Of a stretch of 64,000 bases of DNA, positions 24,156 through 35,469 are shown in pieces. Both the position numbers and the translations under genes were made by a program. Source of the DNA: Scortum barcoo (taxonomy: Eukaryota; Chordata; Actinopteri; Centrarchiformes; Terapontidae); the NCBI GenBank assembly GCA_023238725.1, contig CM041551.1:2322104-2386103 (forward strand), written 5' to 3'. The notes under the pieces were generated by a model. That model worked only from the letters and a program-made list of their open reading frames with translations. It was not told the origin of the DNA and did no database searches. The first letter of the stretch is position 1; the number at the start of each line of letters is the position of its first letter.

Positions 24156-27060
24156 TCCATTGGCTGTCCAACAACATCATCTCCTCCAGAGTGCCCAGGC
24201 CTAATATCAGCAATCATTGCTCAGTGTTTCGACAAAATGGTTTTAATTCTTTACTGTCTTGGCAAGTTGGATTCTCAAATAAATGGAAGGATTAAGCGAA
24301 TGAATACACAAGTGAGAATGAAGTCTGTAATTATTCACAAGAAGGAAGGATAGGAAGGCAGGGAGACACCGACTTGAGAGTTGTAGGTCAAACTGAAAAC
24401 AGCAGGGCATTTTAAGAAGTTGCTGGGCTGAGCAAGTGGCTGTCTAAGTGCAGAAATTAGTGGCCTTTTGTGCCTGCAATTATGCACTTCAGCAAGCACA
24501 CACACATAGAAGTTTACCCCGTATTATCAGCCAGGCACACGCAGACACACATGTAGATGAACGCTGGGTGGAGGCAGGTGCAGCGTGAGTCGACAGCCAT
24601 GATGCATTCAGGGGCACACGGAGTCATCCAGCCACTCTGGGATCCTGAAGTGGCGAGACGAGAGCAATCCAGAGCAGGGAGAGGGGGGGGTGGCCTGACA
24701 AGCCAGATTGACCTTGTCCGAGCTAACAGGTCGAGTGAAATAAATGACAGAAAGGTGAACATCAGTCTTTAGGGCCATAGCAGATTTAGGAGTGATGATT
24801 TCCACCCTCAGAACCCCACCCCAGTCTATAGTGTGCAGCGGAAGGCACGACATTCTCTGTTCGGAGGCCTACTATCCGTTAGATTCTCATTCAGCAAAGT
24901 CAGAGTTTTCTTGGCTGTGCTCTCACCTGCAGAATTGTACCTCAGATGCAGGTCATCCATCTTCCTAAGGCATGGACCCAGTGGGAATGAGGTGGACGGT
25001 CCAGAGGAATACTTTAAATGGGAGGAATGGATGAGGAGGGAAAAATGGAGGATGGAGGAAGTCAAAGCTTAAAGTTTAATGAGAAAGATTTTTACTTTTC
25101 CATTGAACAAAATGACCATAATACATCAGCAAGGGAGCTGGAGCGCAGCAATCACTGAGCAATGTCTGACTTTAAGCCTGTATCCTACAAGTATTAAAAC
25201 CATCAGCTTTTTCAGCTTTTCACAAACAAAGGACAAAGTGACAGATTCTGTTGTGTATTTTTTTTCCTAGTTGTGGCCTAATGGTGTTAGCAGTAATAAT
25301 GAGAGCCATCAAGAAATAAAGCTTCTCCAGTTTAATTGTATTAATGTGATTCAGTACTAATCAGCTGGTGGCCAATTGGCTGATGTTAAAGCATGAATGA
25401 TGCAGCTGATGGAAGCTCAACTTATAGCTTATAGCACATCAATGGAAAACATGGAGAGAAAGAGAAGGGACCCACTTTAAATGCTTAAACTGAAACAAAT
25501 CAAACAAAGGAATATTAATGTATGTATTTCCTTCTATATGTATTTCCTTTCATGATATATATATTTCCTGATATGTATTACGGTGTAATAATAAAACAGA
25601 AACATTTGTTAAATGATGATTACTTAGCTTTTCACCTGTTAAAACTGAATTGTTTTTCACTGTGATATGTAAAGAGGTGTATTAGATCCCAGTGTTGTCC
25701 AGTAGATAGAAACTGACCTGGCAACACTAAATACAAAAAACTGCCAATATTTCATGAGCAGAGAGCGTTTTCTTTTTTTTAAGTGAGGGTACATCATCCA
25801 TCCAATTAAAAACAGTCTGTCTGAATCTGTCAAACTGTCTGATGGAAGCTATGACAGATGACATTAAAATAGTTTCCTGTGGGTGATCCAGCTATTGAGT
25901 TAGATTGAGTTATATTGTGATTAACTGTCTGCAGTTTTAAAGGATAATGTAGAGGATGTGCAAATGGACACTTACATCGTTTTTTATATGACTGTAATGA
26001 CCACATTGCTGCTTAAGTGATAAGCTTATACTAAATAATTTAAAGCAAACAAATAAATAACCATAATGGCCGCATTTAGGCTAAGAGATTACTTGTGACA
26101 TGTTCAAAGATGAAAAGGCATGTTTTTGGATTGACTGATTTCTAATGTGCTCTTTTGATTTTTCTATTCAGCACTTTAGTCACATGCCACAATGATGTTT
26201 TTGAGTTGAAATATCATCATGTGACTTTTATGAGCAAATATTAATCAGCATATCATGTAATTAACTAGATTAAAGATGGGCGATTGCGTTAATAAAAACA
26301 TAATTACAAAACTGTACATTCAACAACAACAACTTGAGCAACAACTCAAGCCTTTTCATCTGAAATTAGTTTAGACCTTTTAAAAAAATTGTTTCTAATT
26401 CATCCAGACACTAAATTGGTTTTCTGATGTTCAATTGAAATATAGTATTGAGAACAAAGTTGGTAAAAGTAAAGAGGAATAATAGTTCCACATAGAGATG
26501 ATACAATCTAACCATATTTTTTGAGAGACAGAGTGGAGGCAGCCCCTTATCGTTCTCTGCAAACCCAGCCTATGATAAACACTGGATTTACATTACAGAG
26601 ACACAATTAAGCCTAGTGAAAGAGTGGATAGAGACGCATTATCCATCAGCCTGTGGGGAAGCCCCTTGTGGTAATGACATAAAAATATAACAGTAATTAC
26701 AAATGAAAGCAATAGCACGGAAATGAATCAATCAAGCTGTCTGTGTTTTAAGATGCAGTGGTATTTGTTGATGTGTCGGCTGTTAGGGAGATCGAGACTC
26801 CTGACACATCCATCAGCTCAGACAGGGCTGAACCTGTGCTGATGGTAAACGGAGAATTGCAGAGTAACAGCAGCAAGTGTCAGGTGTACTAAGAGACACT
26901 ATGAAATACAAACAGGTAAGACATGAGCAGCGAACATCTGAGGGAAAAGCAAAATGTTTATGTAAAAATGACTAATCCTTAAATTTAAGGGCAGTCAAGG
27001 AACACCATAAACACACACTTTAAGTCTTTCACTTGGACAAAAATAACTTTGTCTGTCTCA
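24156..27060. other. Non-coding DNA, no gene recognised
   Basis: AT-rich sequence with slightly GC-richer patches at 24500-24750 and 24840-25060. The small ORFs there have no domain I recognise. Confidence 0.6.
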
Positions 27061-27081
27061 CTCAGTTTTAGCAAATATCAC

Positions 27082-27156
27082 TCAGACTCTTCTGGCTCCA
27101 CCTGCTTCTAAGGTCATTGGACAAGAATCCAATGACCTCAGTATCTGATGGAGCTT
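27082..27156 (+). repeat. Dispersed segment, copy 2 (shared with 11.9 kb)
   Basis: This is the plus-strand counterpart of the minus-strand segment at 11882-11986. The first 50 bases match nearly base for base with a 3-base deletion. The second block (AGTATCTGATGGAGCTT) is exact, and the middle is deleted. In the corresponding frame it reads RLFWLHLLLRSLDKNP, so the 3-base indel preserves frame. Confidence 0.7.
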
Positions 27157-27338
27157 CAATCACTGTTCCTGTACAGGCCGTGGACAGCTCCCCTCCCCCA
27201 CACATGCACCAACTCAGATAAACCACAAGCAATGATGAACCTGCCCCTCTCCCTTTGTCAGCAACAGCTTACAGACAAAGACGAGTAAACAGAAGACCAA
27301 TGAAGAAAAGCGAGCTAAAAAGAAAGAATTAGACCAGA

Positions 27339-27402
27339 CGATTGGGAGGGGAGGGGCTTTGGAGGCAAACTGGAGTGCAGGGGAGAGAGGGGGGGAGGGG
27401 CC
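27339..27402 (+). repeat. G-rich tract with quadruplex potential
   Basis: Several runs of three or more G (GGGAGGGGAGGGG, then GGGG and GGGGGGGAGGGG) lie within about 64 bases of AT-rich surroundings. The pattern fits G-quadruplex rules on the plus strand. A role is not implied. Confidence 0.55.
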
Positions 27403-27564
27403 TGGATGTTGTACTTGTTCAAATTTTCAAGCTGTTCAAGCCATTCTCTTTTCAATCTTACTGGCTGTAGCTTTAAAGAATGACTCCTGGCTAATGTCCG
27501 GCGGCATGGAAATGCTGAAATAATACAACATAATAACATTAAAGCTGGAGTCAAAGAGGTGAAG

Positions 27565-27935
27565 ATATCAGGAGAGACTGGAGAGAGACCTCAACACCAA
27601 CAACACCAAAGGCATGTGGCAGGTGATCCACAACATCACAAGCTGCAAAAGCAGGTGCAGCCCCATCAAATGTGAGGCCACGCTGTCAGATGAGCTTCAC
27701 ATGTTTGATTCTCACTTTGATCTCCTCTACGAAGAGGCAGCTACCAAGTTTACTCCAACTCCAGATCAACACCCACTGTCAGTGACCTCAACCAGTGAGA
27801 GATGAACCCTTCTGAGAGTGAACAGGAGTAAAGTTGCTGGGCCTGATAACATCTTTGGCCATGTATTGAAAACATGTGCCAACCAGCTCGTTGATGTCAT
27901 TACTGACATTTTTAACATTCAACATCCAACATTTG
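27565..27935 (+). mobile_element. L2/Rex1-like LINE ORF2 fragment (linker to RT N-terminus)
   Basis: In one frame, broken by a single in-frame TGA at about 27803, the translation runs RLERDLNTNNTKGMWQVIHN, then VNRSKVAGPDNIFGHVL and CANQLVDVITDIFNI. The PRKAAGPDNIPG-like box and the following ADQL..VFTDIFN are hallmarks of the region just before the RT catalytic core in L2/Rex1 LINEs. The catalytic core itself is absent, so the copy is truncated at both ends. It is on the opposite strand from the related fragment at 19.3-20.4 kb and partly overlaps it in the protein region represented. Confidence 0.82.
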
Positions 27936-28114
27936 CAATGATGTTATAAATAAATAAAGAAAAAAAGCTTTTATAATTACTTCAGGTTTCTTGGTGATGT
28001 TCTCTCATTGTGTGCTTGAATGTGTCAGTTTGATTTCAATTAACATTCATTCACCCATGTGTGAAGTGGTTGTTTATTGTTAATACTGTAGCTCATCATT
28101 GTCCATTTGGGATA

Positions 28115-28150
28115 TCCATCCATCCATTTTCTAAACACATACTTGTCGCT
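28115..28150 (-). repeat. GATG-tailed LINE/SINE end, short remnant
   Basis: On the minus strand, AGAAAATGGATGGATGGATA follows a decayed stretch. This is the form of the GATG-tailed fish repeat seen better preserved at 38.7 kb. Only the tail and a few bases survive. Confidence 0.45.
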
Positions 28151-28267
28151 AGCCTTAAGGCTAATACAGAAGTGCTAACCACATGCACTGATTCACATTA
28201 AGGCAAGAAAGGTGTAAGCTTAATATTTTGAATGTTATTTCAAATATTAGTTGATATTTTAAAGATG

Positions 28268-28271
28268 CAAC
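28268..28271 (+). repeat. Target-site duplication CAAC, left copy
   Basis: CAAC directly abuts the LTR at 28272-29576 and recurs at 29577-29580. Confidence 0.7.
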
Positions 28272-28467
28272 TGTGGCAGGCGGCGGTGAGGAAGACGGGT
28301 GGAGCCCTAATTTAGTTTGACTATAATTAATTATCAGTTAGTTGCCAACAACGCCACCCTGGGAATTTCACCCAGGGAATTATTCGTCCTCATACAATGG
28401 ATCAAGCCCACAGGTTCGATACCACTCAGGCCGGAGACTGTATCCAAGGTTTAAAAACAAACATCAT

Positions 28468-28473
28468 TTTATT
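28468..28473 (-). promoter_or_regulatory. LTR polyadenylation signal AATAAA
   Basis: AATAAA on the minus strand, about 200 bases before the LTR 3' edge, sits in the right place to define the end of the R region. Confidence 0.6.
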
Positions 28474-29111
28474 AAGAGTAAAAAAAGAGAAAATAGACAC
28501 AAATCCTACAAAAGAGAAAAGAAAGAATAAAACAGCGCTGGGGCCAGCCAGTGGGACAAGGGCTCGCGAATAGGGAGAAGGATGCCCACCAAACAAAAAC
28601 ATAAAACGTGAGATCACCTTAATACATGACCGGCACACCCAGTGAGAAAAGGAACCACGCCCTAAGGAAACACTGCACACATGGAGGGAGAAAGGGGGAC
28701 ACCGTCGCCCAGGTCACCAGCACCACCACCACCGGCCCTCAGCGACTGAAAGGAAAAATAAAGGAATTAGTGAATAACACTGCCCAAAGAAAGAACAAAA
28801 ACACACAAATCTATCAACATTAAAAATATTACCTAAACAAATTATAAAACACAAAAATATCCCCAAAATCAAACCAGTTCACATAACAAACAAAATAACT
28901 CAACTGCATAAAACAACTCAAACAAAAGAAAGGAAATCAAAATAAAATCAAATTACAATATAACTAAACAAAACAACCCAAAACAAATTACAAATAAACC
29001 AAAATAACAAACCCGACCTTCATGTACACCATTAAAATGGGTTGACCCCAAATTAAAGATTATTCCAACAGCCTACCAAACAATGTCCTTTATCACGGTG
29101 TATCAACAACA

Positions 29112-29265
29112 AACCGCGTAGGCTTGCATCTAAAAACAGGCGGCGACACAACCGTGTGGACTTGCGTCTGGCGACAAGCGGCAACACAGCCGGGTAGACT
29201 TGCGTCCGGGAAGAAGGCGGCAACCCAGCCGTGTACACTGGCGGCTGGAGACAAGACGGCAATGG
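29112..29265 (-). repeat. Minisatellite inside the LTR, 38-39 bp unit, about four copies
   Basis: Units begin at about 29139, 29178, 29216 and 29255, with a partial diverged unit before the first. Each carries a GGCGGC(G/A)AC core followed by CCGTGTG/CCGGGTA and CTTGCGTC-type words. It lies just downstream of the LTR TATA box on the transcribed strand, so it would fall in the transcript leader. Confidence 0.8.
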
Positions 29266-29492
29266 TCCAGTTGAGACGGCTACTGTCACCTCCCAGCAGA
29301 AGTTAACTCACGAAGAAGGGAGGAGGGGGGGGAACCCAAGCTGCCATGAATTACCGGCACAATGACAGGGCCAAACGACACACAGGAGCCGCGGGCACCC
29401 AAACAGCGGATCTGCCGAGGGGAGAACACCTCTGACCCGGAAGTAACGTCAGTCAGGAACGCAAGAGGAAGAGGCAGGTGGAGGACCGAGAC

Positions 29493-29499
29493 TTTTATA
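29493..29499 (-). promoter_or_regulatory. LTR TATA box
   Basis: TATAAAA on the minus strand about 80 bases inside the 5' edge, followed by GC-rich sequence. The position is unusually close to the LTR start. Confidence 0.6.
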
Positions 29500-29576
29500 C
29501 CCTGCCTCCCCTCACTGATTGGCTGACAACACTCCCAGCAGCATCATAACATAGAAAACATTTCTATGCTGCTACA

Positions 29577-29580
29577 CAAC
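29577..29580 (+). repeat. Target-site duplication CAAC, right copy
   Basis: Matches 28268-28271. Confidence 0.7.
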
Positions 29581-31780
29581 CTAATCCTGTGCAGTATAAT
29601 ATGTATTTTGCACATTTGTAATATACTGAACTGTTGGTGGTGTTGATTTGAGTGTTTTCATCTGTACCTTTTCAAGCGCACTAAGCTGCACTTTACTGAT
29701 TGTGCACACTAAAATGTTTCTTTTGAATGTTTGAGCATCCTTATTTTTGCACTGAAACCACATCAAGCACTTTGATAGCCACCCAAATGGTTATATGTGA
29801 CTTTAGCCTGCCAATACATGGCAGAGGGTGCAGTATGTGTTTTCTTAACAGTATTGATGTAATTTTTGTATGCAAATTGTGTGGATAAGGTATTCATTCT
29901 GCTATTGTTGATTGTTAATTTGAAGAGGTTATTTTAATAACCATAGTTCTCTGGAATTTTGAGAATGTTACATATTCAGTAATCAATTATTATGAATGTT
30001 GTGAGGTCCTGCATAGGATCGAGAACTTGGATTTCGGCACTTCGTTTCTCACACACACAACCAACGCATTCAACAGTGTGGTAGGACAAATCATTGCCAC
30101 TCCTTCAGTGGACTGAACAGACTGATTAAAGTGACTGAAAGGGGGATAAATTGGACTTTGAACATAGAACCAACACAGCTGTGAATTGTATTTCATTTTT
30201 TTATTTTTATTTTACGGGTATGAATTGTGTTTTGTTGTACATTTATATGTGTTGCCATGTATCCTTCCCACATTATATTAAAAAGGGAAGCGTTTTTCTT
30301 TCACAAACAGACATATTGTGTCTCACTCATTCCTGGTGTATTGTTTGGTTCATCTTTGGCTCCGTAGTCGAACATAGAATTTCTGATTTCACTGGCCATA
30401 GGAAGTAATTCCTTGAAGTAATCTATTACAGCTTTTAACTTATTTTGTAGCTCCACCTAAAAAAGGGTTACACTAGCTACCCTGCTAACACTAGTCACCT
30501 AAAATATGAAGTAAAATAAGCTTTAGGTAGCCTAAGTTTGATAGCTGTGAATGCCGTCAGCTGAATTTTTCAAACTGTAACTTCAGATCAGGACATCGCC
30601 TCTTCACTTTATCTTTACAAAACAAATAGTTGCTTCCTGCTAGATTAATGTTCTGAATGTCATATTTGGGACAATAAGACGTAAGTGAGTAATTAATATA
30701 CAATATATGTAATATATATATGTATACAATATGGTATATGTGCAGAATAATCCATTATAATTAAAATAACACAAAGAACCTATTATATATTAGCTTAATA
30801 TCATTCGAAAGTTCAAATATAAAAACAGTACACAAACAAAGTCATATAACTTAAAAAGAACAAAAGTCATTTTATTTGTAATGTACTCACTTGGTGGTCC
30901 TAAGCTTCTTAGCAGCTTACTTCCCCCATGACTCAGACTGCCTTCAAAAATATTGCAATATTTTTGACCAAAGTAGTTAAAATGCTACACAGAATGGCCA
31001 GATCTCTATCACAAAATTGAATTTGCGAGTCTTTGAGATGGAATAACTTTTGAAAGCGGTGAACCCGCAGACACAACGAAGCGGGCATTACCTTAGGCAG
31101 CAGAAAAACACTGAAGCTTTGAAACCGCTATTCTGTCCTTCTGTGTTTGCAGCTTGAAACATTTTTTCTGCTGAGAATGTGCTTACCATACCGGCTTTCT
31201 CATTTGCCTTTACAGTCTGCACTGACATATTCCTCACACTGTGCTCACTTTGCATTCTCTTTTCGATATGCCATGCCATTAAGCCTACGTTAGATAGTGC
31301 CATAAAATGCCTCTGTGCTTTAATCCGGGAGAAAAAAGAGCAGGAATATAAAAGGCGTTTCATGAAGGTACTTACAGTAGCAATCTGTGACTTGCTGTGC
31401 CTGATGGTGCCATTATTAAATTCTGAGTCTATTCACTTCTCCAGTTGGCTTCATCAGCAGGTGTGGGATATCTGGGTAAAGGTCAAAATGAATGTAAAAA
31501 GGAAAATGTATATGTTGTGCTATCTGAAAAGTGACCAGTGTTTGAACAGAAAACCGTACAACACGGCGAGTTCCAATCTGAGATATTTGCAGCAACATGG
31601 ATCTTCCTCGTGCTGTCCCATATCTCCCTGAGAAGGTTTCAGTGTCTTTGCAAATGCATTTGAACTGGTTCTCCAACACTTGTCTGACCCAATTTATATG
31701 ACGTGTAGAGAAGAGCGAGCGGGGGGCATTTAAATGCAGGAGATGACAACATGTTCGCCCCCGCATGTATAGACTATGTG
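29581..31780. other. Non-coding DNA, no gene recognised
   Basis: AT-rich sequence. One plus-strand ORF of 150 codons (31179-31631) has cysteine-rich hydrophobic composition and no domain I recognise. An overlapping minus-strand ORF of 116 codons is equally featureless. Confidence 0.55.
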
Positions 31781-31782
31781 GC

Positions 31783-31925
31783 TTCTCTCACTCACTTTCA
31801 CACCACAGCTCCCTCTCTTCCTACTCGCACTCGTCTCTTCACTCTCCCTTTTTTGTTCACTTTTCTTCCCTCTCGGTCTCTGTTTCCCTCTCTGTCTTTC
31901 CCCCGCTCTGTCTTTTCCTCTGGTT
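31783..31925. repeat. Polypyrimidine-rich tract
   Basis: About 140 bases are dominated by C and T on the plus strand, with CTCTCT, CCCTCTC and TTTCCC words. Such a purine/pyrimidine strand asymmetry can adopt H-DNA. No conserved element is obvious. Confidence 0.6.
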
Positions 31926-33529
31926 GTTACATTAGCATAATGCAGCCTTTGCCTGCCAGTGAAGGGGAGCGTATCCGGCCCACACTTCCTTCAGTCGTAG
32001 CATGCCAGCCATGGCTGTATATACTGTTGAGGCTCACAGAGACAGTGGCAACCCTCTCTCCACATATGGAACAGCGTTGACAGGATTATAATTAATGGAA
32101 AACAGGGGACCCACGGTGAACTCGCAACAAGTTAACTTTGTAAAGCTGCATTTGGAAACAAATCCCACACAGTCCAGTAATGTTTGGTTAAAGTGCCTGT
32201 AACACAAAGTGCCTCATTTGCATCAACTCCAGGAGTGTGTTAGCTAACATGTCATGATACCAAGACAGACTGCAAGGCATAAAAACTCTAAACACTGACA
32301 GTCTGTCAGCTTGAAATTAGACGAGTATATCTCAGTCAAGTGCAGTTCCAAGATACTGAGCATGACAGATTTCACATTTCAGTTTGAAAAGCATTATGTA
32401 CTTCAAATATACAATCTCAAAAATATTAAACATCATTTATCTACACAGTACTCCAGCTAAGCTTGAAGATTATAAATAAGCCAAATTCACATCACTAAGA
32501 AGACAGAAACATAGTTAAAGTTCTCACAATATACTGACATGAAAAATATAACAGAATAAAACCACCTATTAATGACTTGGCAATAAAACACTAAATAATG
32601 ATGATTACAATTTTAGCATCTAGTGTTAAATGTGATTTTGTAATTTGCTTTTAAAGAACTTGCAGTAACTTACAGTAATCAGGTGATCCCGTTTACAGGT
32701 AATTTGCCCAGCCATTTACAGGTGTATGTGAATGGATGTAATAATACGGTGGCAGCTTTATTAAAGCCTAATTTGATTACATTTAGCTTTAACTAAATAT
32801 AAAAAAATCCCTGTATATTCTACCATTAGACCTCTACATTTAAGCTATGTGGTGGGTAAGTGAAAGTTTTAAACGTTAGATAACTTTTACAGTGAGATCA
32901 TACATTAATATCTATTAATATCTGATGTGTTCATTAATTTAAATATTTCCCCAGCTGGATATATGTGGTGTCTGTGAACACTTTAGGATGTCAACTACAA
33001 TTTTTAAAAGTTTAGTTTTGTAAATGTGCCATTTTAAAAAGAGTTGTTGGTTGACCACACAAAATGCCCAGAGTGATGAAGCCGTTCACATGAGAGTGGA
33101 ATTGGTTATCTTTCAGTTTAACCTGTGCAATATGATCGCATTAATAATGACATCAAGAATGTCAGAGGTATGTGTCCGCAGTGTTCATATGACCTCATAA
33201 ACATGACCAGACAGACAAACATATCAAAGTGTGTTTGCAGGGGCAGGGGAGTACGACTGTTGTGTTAACAAATGTTGTAAAAAGCTTTTAGTGTCTCCAA
33301 AGGACATGTGTAAAGTCTGATAAATGTCAAGTTGTGTCATTTGGGGTGAAGACTGAGTTTGAAACTGGAAAAAAAAAAAATCTGGGGGTGTGGTGTTAGA
33401 AAGAAGTGAGCTCTGTAACCTGCTCCATATCTGCTTGAGGCAAAAGACTCCAGACCACTTTAGCCCTGGAGGAGGTGTAGGACAGAATCTGACAGTCCAC
33501 ACACAGATATTTTGATAAGAAAGTCACTC
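31926..33529. other. Non-coding DNA, no gene recognised
   Basis: AT-rich, no recognisable feature. Confidence 0.6.
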
Positions 33530-33850
33530 GCCACCAAACTAACCACCTTAAACAGCTCAGGAAAGTCTGTCTGAAAGATCTTCTGTTTCAGCGCTGTGGA
33601 GAGCTTCCTAACAGGCGACATCACCAAATCCACCAGGACCACAGAGATGTTGACTCTACAGTCTGTACCCACACTCTGCAATAGTCCATTGCAGGGGTGG
33701 AGACGATTCCTGAAAGTCCTATGAGCTCAGTACCTTCTGTACCTTCTGATTTATCTTGCGCACTCTATGCCCTTCAGCCACATTTTTACATTTTACCTTA
33801 CCATCATGACATCTGTACTTAAATGAATTTGTCATTATTGTCTTTGGATA
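33530..33850 (+). mobile_element. Decayed LINE 3' region, tentative
   Basis: CTGTGGAGAGCTTCCTAACA followed by GGCGACATCACC resembles the C-terminal coding stretch (ESFLTGDIT) of fish L2/Rex1-like elements. The following T-rich sequence with GCACT and TACCTT words looks like their 3' UTR. Similarity is short and I could not follow a frame. Confidence 0.35.
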
Positions 33851-33854
33851 TTGA

Positions 33855-33880
33855 TTTTTTTTTTTTTTTTTTTTTTTTTT
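33855..33880. repeat. Poly(T) run, 26 bases
   Basis: Uninterrupted T run. On the minus strand it could be a retroposed poly(A) tail, but no element is recognised beside it. Confidence 0.9.
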
Positions 33881-35418
33881 GCAAATTCCAATTTTTCTTA
33901 TATTCCAGTCATTATTATTTATTGTACATTATGCATTAAGCCGAGCCTAATGTATGAGGTAAGCTGCCCTGCCATTTACTGCACATTTTGTTTGTGTGTT
34001 TGTTATGTGTTTTGTAGTTATGTAGGAGCCAATCAAACTCTTGTTATGCTTTTTTTCCCTTTTATACTACATATTTATGTACAGTTTGTTCATTAATACA
34101 ATTGAAATAAATACTAAACTAATATAAAAAATGCTTTTATGCTTCTGATCTGTAAGTGATGTAAAGCTTCATAAAAGTGAAAATGTGTACAAAGTGGTTG
34201 GTCACGGTAGCAGCACTCTGAGAAAAGCACTAACATGTTTAATGGGCAGAAGGGTTTCCTTGCATATCTGAGGCTGTTTAATCAATAGAGCATATATTAC
34301 AAAGAGAAGGCCATTTTCTGCCTGGCTAAGGTAGAACTGGCCAGAGAATTAACATGTTTTAAAGTCCTGAGAGGGACCTTAGCTGTGAGGTCAGTGTGGC
34401 TAACAAGATTATCATGCTTGGCTTGAGTAGCAGCTGAGCAGTAATATTGTTGTGATATCCTGCATAAAAGATCTGACCACAATTTCACACAAGTCAAGGT
34501 GACTGTCCCCAGCAAGCTCAAACAGGAGCTTTAAGGAGTGTGTAAATACATGAGTCTTTAACAAAAATCACTTTGAACAAGCACTTATTTTTATACATAC
34601 AAGGGTAATGTATTAGGTAAAAAGTCCTGTATTTCACTTCTTTCACCATTTATGAGAAAAATCTTTTTTATGCTTTTTCAATTTCTTTGCTTTTAAAGCA
34701 AATAACCCCACCGTACAAACACTTTGCAGTACGTATGTTTCTATAGGCCTACAAAGTGATTTAACAAGCACATCTCCAACAGTAAGTCAGACAGTAGACC
34801 AGGAATATCAAAGTTCAGCTGAAATCCCAGTATATTGTATTGCATGTCTGGGGTTAAAAAATCAAATACTAATAACTGCAACTAACATATAGTTACAGTT
34901 CTTGTATTTAAATAGATCTTAAATCCATCCAGTAAAATAGAAAGTCAGAATGAAACTGTATCCTACTCTGTTCTCAGTAATAACGGTCATTTAACAAGAA
35001 AGGAAGATAAAAGGAAGCCCCTGATAGATACTTTTATAAGAGCCCTTTGCTTTACTGCCTCATGTTTGACTGATGTTTCATTTCTGGTATTTCTGTTATA
35101 AGAAAATTAACTCGCAAACATCAAATGTTTTTTGACCCCAAAAAAACATACAGAGGTGGTGAAGTACTTTTGTGTCTGCAGGTCATCCTCCATAACGTCC
35201 CAACAACCTGCAGCAATGAGGTAGGACAGTCTGCATGTAGCCTGTGAGGGTGAAGCATTTCTGTAAAGAAGTCACTGCTGCTGTTGGACAGTTACAATAA
35301 GAGAGAATAATAAGAGATAATGTTCAGTGAGAATCAGAGTTTAGTCACAATACCAGTGAGCGGGACAAAAAAAATGGGGGGCTGTAGCAAATTAACAGCT
35401 ATGAAAAAACTGTACAGG

Positions 35419-35420
<2 letters not shown>
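33881..35420. other. Non-coding DNA, no gene recognised
   Basis: AT-rich sequence with no recognisable gene or repeat family. Confidence 0.6.

Positions 35421-35449
<29 letters not shown>
35421..35449. repeat. (AT)n microsatellite with TATG/TG extension
   Basis: About 14 AT dinucleotides, followed by GTATGTATG and GTGTGTGTGTG. Confidence 0.9.
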
Positions 35450-35458
<9 letters not shown>

Positions 35459-35469
35459 AGTGTGTGTGT

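Larger units (their letters stand above)
28272..29576 (-). mobile_element. Solo LTR, about 1.3 kb, probably Ty3/gypsy-type
   Basis: Both ends fit an LTR: read on the minus strand it starts TGTAGCAG and ends CTGCCACA, an 8-bp inverted terminal pair with one mismatch, and it is flanked by the 4-bp duplication CAAC. On the minus strand a TATAAAA box lies at 29493-29499 in a GC-rich promoter-like setting, and AATAAA lies at 28468-28473 near the 3' end. These are the expected positions for U3 promoter and polyadenylation signals. No internal coding region or second LTR is adjacent, so recombination between two LTRs probably removed the body. The family assignment rests only on the 4-bp duplication and termini. 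Confidence 0.85.

Noticed and set aside
23557..24295. ORFs of about 190-218 codons on both strands across the N run
   Set aside because: They exist only because N codons are not counted as stops. They are gap artefacts.
31179..31631. 150-codon plus-strand ORF, with a 116-codon minus-strand ORF overlapping it
   Set aside because: Both strands are open across the same DNA. The translations are cysteine- and leucine-rich without any recognisable domain, and there is no supporting splice or promoter signal. Chance is likely.
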